DNA from: a virus
Length of the DNA: 23,115 bases
IMG/VR virus record: IMGVR_UViG_3300032105_000054
Coordinates: 1-23,115 of that record
Direction: 5' to 3' (one strand)
In this document: positions 19,785 through 23,115 of the stretch, piece by piece
Numbering within the stretch: the first letter of the stretch is position 1
Layout of the letters: each line of letters opens with the position of its first letter
The notes under the pieces: generated by a model
Database searches by the model: none
Seen by the model: only the letters and a program-made list of their open reading frames with translations
Told to the model about the DNA's origin: nothing
Position numbers and translations under genes: made by a program

Positions 19785-21775
19785 GGGTCAGGCCTCTCTG
19801 TTTGCTCATTTTCCTGAGGTTCGTAATATTCATCATCATCAAAATCAACTCTTTCATAGAAATCGTCCTGTACTTGGGCCTGAGCTTCATCGTCTTCCAT
19901 ATACTCAAACTCATTATTTATTAAATTATAAACCCCACCCGCCATGCTCTGGAGTAAATCGATGGAGCCCCGTGGCTTATGGTCCACTTTATTCTTTTTA
20001 TAGTCGATCTCTGCACCCCTAGCTTCAATCTTCCAATGCTCATGCCGAGGCAGTAATAATCTATCATCGTAAAGAACATCTTTCAGCGCCTGCATAGGCC
20101 CTAAAATCTGACCTTCGGTAGAGTGCCTCAGTAGCCCACTCCCATCAGGAGCTCTCTTATCTAAGATAACCTTTGTAGCCGTTCTGTCAATAGAAAGTCT
20201 AGCAATCTTGTAGCCTTGAGAGCGTAGAATTTGAATTGAATCAATTGAATTATGGACAAATATTCCAGCGCTAAGGGCGAAGTTATGATAAACGGGTACT
20301 TCTATGTCATAGACGTCCTGAAGAGGTCCCTCCTCTATTTTTACAACCTTGTGATTATAATAAACCCTCTTTCCCTGTTCTTCATCAAACCTCCACTTCT
20401 TACCTCGGATCCCAGACTGACGATCCACCCCCACCCTCTTAGCCCTATATTCCGGATCTTCCCATTTCTTCCTAACGATCTCTGCGATAGACTCCCTGGT
20501 GGACAAACTATGATTTTTACCTTTATTAAACCTACCGTTGGTATTACCCATCATAGACTTAGAACGCTTTTCACAGGCCTCCGGGGATCTTGCAGATTCC
20601 ACTGCTCTTTTGTTCATTGCCAGTAATTTCTTCCTCTCAGAGCCTCTCCACCGAGTACGCATGGCCCTACTCTTCTTTTCCCTAGCCAATCTCCTTAATT
20701 CAGAATCCGACTGAACAGCAGCCCAATAAGAGAGAAACCCAAAACTAGGAGAGCCCTTATGAACCTCGAGATGTTCCTCTACAGTTAACATTTGGAGATT
20801 CTCCGGAGTGTTGTTAAAGGGATTTCGGTCAACATGGTGTACGTTATAACCCGGTGGAGCTTTACCTTTTACCATTTGATGAATATATTCCCAGGACTCC
20901 TTCTGAGGTTGATATATCTTCTTATGTCTTCTTAATTTACTAGCCTTGCTAGCCTTCAACTGCTTAGTAAGGAATGGCATTAAAGATTGACCGGGACTCA
21001 AGGATCTAGCCGGAACATATTCTCCATTCCTGAGCATGAACGGATGATTAGGAGTGCACTGAATAATCTCTCCATTGTCTAGATGAATCTTAAGCGTCCT
21101 CGCTTTACGTCCTGTCTTTCTTACGTTCTTAGCCTTAGCTGGAACAATCTTCTCTCCGTCAAAAGCGTATACCCAAAATTCCTTATCTCTTCCGAACTCA
21201 TCAACCAAGTCTCTAATTGGAACATCTCTTCCGTCTAATAAAGCTATTTTAGTATCCCCCACCAAACATTGAAACCCGTCAAAAGTGATAAGAGCCAAAT
21301 AGAAACCTCTGCGACTTATTTCATAAATCAGCTCTCTAATCCGACTTAACAAGATTTCCTCACCCCGTACTGACTTAATACGACCTAGAAAATCAAATTT
21401 TACGGAAGGTACTCTGACCGAGTGACCGATCATCTTCTTATCATCAAACTCAATCTCTTCTCTGTCTTCGAAACCAGGAGAGTGACACATAGAGATACCA
21501 ACGGCATCTTTAGTGAGTCCCAAGTCGACATGCATAAACCTTCTATGTACATCGTCGACACAGGACCTAAAGTCTTCATCAAATTCTAGAGTTTGATCAT
21601 TAAATGGATTTTTAAACCCCTTCTCAAACGCCTCTATTATCTTATCATGTCTCTTGAAAAAAGGCCTGGTAGACTCAGTGGAGATACACGCAACGTCGCG
21701 AATAAAATTTTCGGGATCCTTCAGGAACAGGGCCTTCAGCTCCAGAGGAACAGTGATGGTATGGCGCTTAGTCAA
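19778..21775 (-). CDS. Terminase large subunit, nuclease half, interrupted by an intein
   Basis: A 665-residue ORF that becomes 325 residues after intein removal. Extein residues 1-60 (ITVPLELKALFLKDPENFIR) look like the linker that follows the ATPase domain in large terminases. The nuclease core has the acidic residues Asp84 (MHVDLGLTKDAVG), Asp166 (ALITFDGFQ) and Asp606 (PRGSIDLLQSMAGGVYNL). No Walker A, Walker B or adenine-binding motif is present, so the ATPase half must be a separate gene further upstream or absent. The only available start is TTG at 21773-21775, overlapping the lysozyme stop, because a TAG lies five codons upstream. The terminase cleaves concatemeric DNA and drives packaging through the portal, which is the next gene. 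The C-terminus is acidic. Confidence 0.88.
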   Translation of the reverse strand: MTKRHTITVPLELKALFLKDPENFIRDVACISTESTRPFFKRHDKIIEAFEKGFKNPFNDQTLEFDEDFRSCVDDVHRRFMHVDLGLTKDAVGISMCHSPGFEDREEIEFDDKKMIGHSVRVPSVKFDFLGRIKSVRGEEILLSRIRELIYEISRRGFYLALITFDGFQCLVGDTKIALLDGRDVPIRDLVDEFGRDKEFWVYAFDGEKIVPAKAKNVRKTGRKARTLKIHLDNGEIIQCTPNHPFMLRNGEYVPARSLSPGQSLMPFLTKQLKASKASKLRRHKKIYQPQKESWEYIHQMVKGKAPPGYNVHHVDRNPFNNTPENLQMLTVEEHLEVHKGSPSFGFLSYWAAVQSDSELRRLAREKKSRAMRTRWRGSERKKLLAMNKRAVESARSPEACEKRSKSMMGNTNGRFNKGKNHSLSTRESIAEIVRKKWEDPEYRAKRVGVDRQSGIRGKKWRFDEEQGKRVYYNHKVVKIEEGPLQDVYDIEVPVYHNFALSAGIFVHNSIDSIQILRSQGYKIARLSIDRTATKVILDKRAPDGSGLLRHSTEGQILGPMQALKDVLYDDRLLLPRHEHWKIEARGAEIDYKKNKVDHKPRGSIDLLQSMAGGVYNLINNEFEYMEDDEAQAQVQDDFYERVDFDDDEYYEPQENEQTERPDPW
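20249..21268 (-). mobile_element. Intein with HNH endonuclease in the terminase nuclease domain
   Basis: A 340-residue in-frame insertion from Cys170 (21266-21268) to Asn509 (20249-20251), followed by Ser510. Block A is CLVGDTKIALLDG, block B has TPNH at 241-244, and block F/G reads VYDIEVPVYHNFALSAGIFVHN split before Ser, with both usual histidines present. The splicing halves are interrupted by an HNH domain in the same frame: NVHHVDRNPFNNTPENLQML then HLEVH (residues 311-339), followed by a NUMOD3-like stretch (GNTNGRFNKGKNHSLSTRES). It sits inside the FDGFQ-S motif next to the second active-site Asp, so the terminase cannot be active until the intein has spliced out. Confidence 0.93.
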
Positions 21776-22293
21776 ACTTCGAGGGTCCTACTAATCCAGC
21801 CTTCAAGGAACCGTATTAGCTTCGGCTTCCTTGCTACTAAAATACAGTAGGAAAATATGCGAGCGGCCCTGATTTTTCCAATATCGACCTTATGGCGCCT
21901 AAGTGCCTCCATAGTCTTCGGCCCAATCCTACCATCCACCGCAAGAGGTGGATCCACAATGCCGTTTGCCCCTCTCTGCATAGCTCTGTTAGCCTTCCCA
22001 GGACCCACATTAACCACCATATCCATATAGACGTGTCTAAACTTCTTCGGCATATGCTCCACTGCATATCTGTCCCAATAATCCTTTTTGTAGAGCTTAA
22101 CGGCCTGCTCTCGAGTCAATTTCCTAATGTTCTCACGTGGATATCTTTTTTTTGAAATCCCAAACTTAGTTCCTCCACCGGGGTCCTTGGGATCCTCAGT
22201 ATATTTAGCCCCACCCTCGTGTTCGATTATGGCGTCAATTACTTCATCAAATGTAACTAGAGTACCTTTGGGTGTCCTATCTAAGAAAGACAT
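21772..22293 (-). CDS. GH108-type lysozyme (endolysin) with peptidoglycan-binding segment
   Basis: I place the start at the ATG at 22291-22293, behind AGGAG, giving 173 residues; a longer frame to 22341 adds 16 residues without a ribosome binding site. The product begins MSFLDRTPKGTLVTFDEVID. Residues 18-48 contain IIEHEGGAKYTEDPKDPGGG then TKFGIS, the signature of N-acetylmuramidases of the GH108 family, with probable catalytic Glu26. Residues about 85-140 (VVNVGPGKANRAMQRGANGI, then DGRIGPKTMEALRRH) match the C-terminal substrate-binding domain of these enzymes. It should cleave peptidoglycan at lysis. No signal peptide or membrane segment is seen, so a holin is needed; none is visible in the window. 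Its stop overlaps the TTG of the terminase fragment. Confidence 0.85.
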   Translation of the reverse strand: MSFLDRTPKGTLVTFDEVIDAIIEHEGGAKYTEDPKDPGGGTKFGISKKRYPRENIRKLTREQAVKLYKKDYWDRYAVEHMPKKFRHVYMDMVVNVGPGKANRAMQRGANGIVDPPLAVDGRIGPKTMEALRRHKVDIGKIRAARIFSYCILVARKPKLIRFLEGWISRTLEV

Positions 22294-22342
22294 GATTAAT
22301 CTCCTAAGTTGAAACCAGAAACATTCCTTGAAACCACACACC

Positions 22343-22831
22343 CTACACCCACCCCCCAGAATACTTCATTATTCCCAGCAGTATTTCGACATCCCCCAAT
22401 GCAGAGTGACGTGTACCCATTCTAACTCCTAAGTATTCAGCGACAGTATGCATTTTGTGATTTTCCAAATACGGGTAACATTCTCTCATGTCTGGAAGGT
22501 AGTCATGATAAGACAGATGGCTGAAGCGCTGATCATTGACCACTAAAAAACGTTTATCAAAATCAACGTTGTATCCAACAATCAGCCCTGCTTTACAGAA
22601 AGTATACAATTCATCCCGAATATCTTTGAAATCCGGAGCATCTTTTAAAACCTTATCATCCAATCCAGTCAGTTCTACAATATGAGGAGGGAGAGAACGA
22701 TGAGGATTAACTAAGGATGAGAAGGTCTCCACAATCCTCCCTCGATTAATCCTGACTACTGCGATCTCAATGATAGCATCATCAGTCGGACTAAAACCGG
22801 ATGTTTCAATATCCAAGATTAACATAGACAT
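22343..22831 (-). CDS. DnaQ-like (DEDDh) 3'-5' exonuclease
   Basis: A 162-residue protein with all three exonuclease motifs. Exo I is LILDIETSGF (Asp7, Glu9), Exo II is VGYNVDFDKRFL (Asp92) and Exo III is TRHSALGDVEILL (His142, Asp147), so it is of the DEDDh type. This family removes nucleotides from 3' ends, for proofreading or RNA/DNA turnover. The ATG overlaps the TGA of the upstream endonuclease (TGATG at 22829-22833) and the gene ends with TAG. A replication-type enzyme between lysis and terminase genes is a little out of place and may reflect rearrangement with the homing endonuclease beside it. Confidence 0.88.
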   Translation of the reverse strand: MSMLILDIETSGFSPTDDAIIEIAVVRINRGRIVETFSSLVNPHRSLPPHIVELTGLDDKVLKDAPDFKDIRDELYTFCKAGLIVGYNVDFDKRFLVVNDQRFSHLSYHDYLPDMRECYPYLENHKMHTVAEYLGVRMGTRHSALGDVEILLGIMKYSGGWV

Positions 22832-23115
22832 CAGAACCTTATCTTTTTTCTTTCCAAGAAAACAGTAGCATCCTTGTAAACGTATTGCTTAAACTCTTCA
22901 ACGTCTCGTTGAGCACCAATGATAAGACTAAATGCCTTAGAATTAGGACGGGGACGAGTATTTCCAACCCATCCTAACCTATTTTTAATAAATTCTAAAA
23001 CTTCCTTGGTACTAGTTATTTGGACTCTCTTATATTTATATCTGCGTTCTCCATACCTAGAGATACTGCCATCTCCATCGAAATATCCTCGGATCCAATG
23101 GTGAATTAAAGAGTC
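22831..23115 (-). CDS. LAGLIDADG homing endonuclease, 3' end only (partial)
   Basis: Read directly from the right edge: 94 codons and a TGA at 22831-22833. The visible part starts DSLIHHWIRGYFDGDGS, with the second LAGLIDADG motif (IRGYFDGDGSI), and ends KDATVFLERKKIRF. It matches the C-terminal half of the gene at 4325-4981 closely, including NHWIRGYFDGDGSV and GDATVFLERK, so the two are recent relatives. The 5' part is outside the window. It immediately precedes the exonuclease gene with a one-base overlap. Confidence 0.92.
   Translation of the reverse strand, partial: DSLIHHWIRGYFDGDGSISRYGERRYKYKRVQITSTKEVLEFIKNRLGWVGNTRPRPNSKAFSLIIGAQRDVEEFKQYVYKDATVFLERKKIRF

Noticed and set aside
22294-22341. 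Longer lysozyme start adding 16 residues
   Set aside because: The downstream ATG at 22293 has a proper AGGAG site, while the longer version has none and its extra residues do not fit the family.
1-23115. CRISPR arrays, tRNA genes and insertion sequences
   Set aside because: I saw no regularly spaced repeats, no cloverleaf-like segments and no transposase motifs or terminal inverted repeats.

Overview
The window is a stretch of the late (packaging, head, tail) region of a tailed, siphovirus-like double-stranded DNA phage. Every supported gene lies on the minus strand and the genes are tightly packed, often with TGATG, TAATG or ATGA stop/start overlaps. The evidence is the order of hallmark genes: terminase nuclease, portal, prohead protease/scaffold, decoration protein, HK97-like capsid, connector, tail terminator, tail tube, tail assembly chaperone with a -1 frameshift, and tape measure. 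No tail-sheath gene was recognised. Nothing identifies the host. Strong AGGAGG-like ribosome binding sites and ATG/GTG/TTG starts fit a bacterial host. TAA, TGA and TAG are all used as ordinary stops, so the code looks standard.

In transcription order (high to low coordinates): the 3' end of a LAGLIDADG homing endonuclease (22831-23115); a DnaQ-type exonuclease; a GH108-type lysozyme; a terminase ORF that holds only the nuclease half and is interrupted by an HNH intein (20249-21268); portal; a 72-residue protein; a run of five tiny Lys/Arg-rich ORFs (17171-17807); a cluster of three mobile-type nucleases (LAGLIDADG, small HNH, zinc finger plus Vsr-like); an 86-residue unknown; protease/scaffold; decoration protein; major capsid; a small gene with an in-frame amber codon before an acidic tail; three small structural ORFs; a probable connector; a LAGLIDADG remnant; a probably duplicated tail terminator; a small acidic-tailed protein; tail tube; chaperone G and GT; a morphogenesis-type protein; another LAGLIDADG gene; and the tape measure gene, which runs off the left edge.

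The most striking structure is in the tape measure gene. A 424-codon intein (1879-3150) carries a complete multi-zinc-finger HNH endonuclease gene (1934-2710) nested in a different reading frame of the same strand, with its own strong ribosome binding site, while the intein frame stays open throughout. This intein also lacks both usual C-terminal histidines. Downstream of it the tape measure reading frame shifts by +1 near 1455-1470 and continues open to the window edge.

Eight mobile-type nuclease genes or domains in 23 kb, plus a terminase whose ATPase half is not adjacent to its nuclease half, suggest a late region heavily colonised and reorganised by homing elements.
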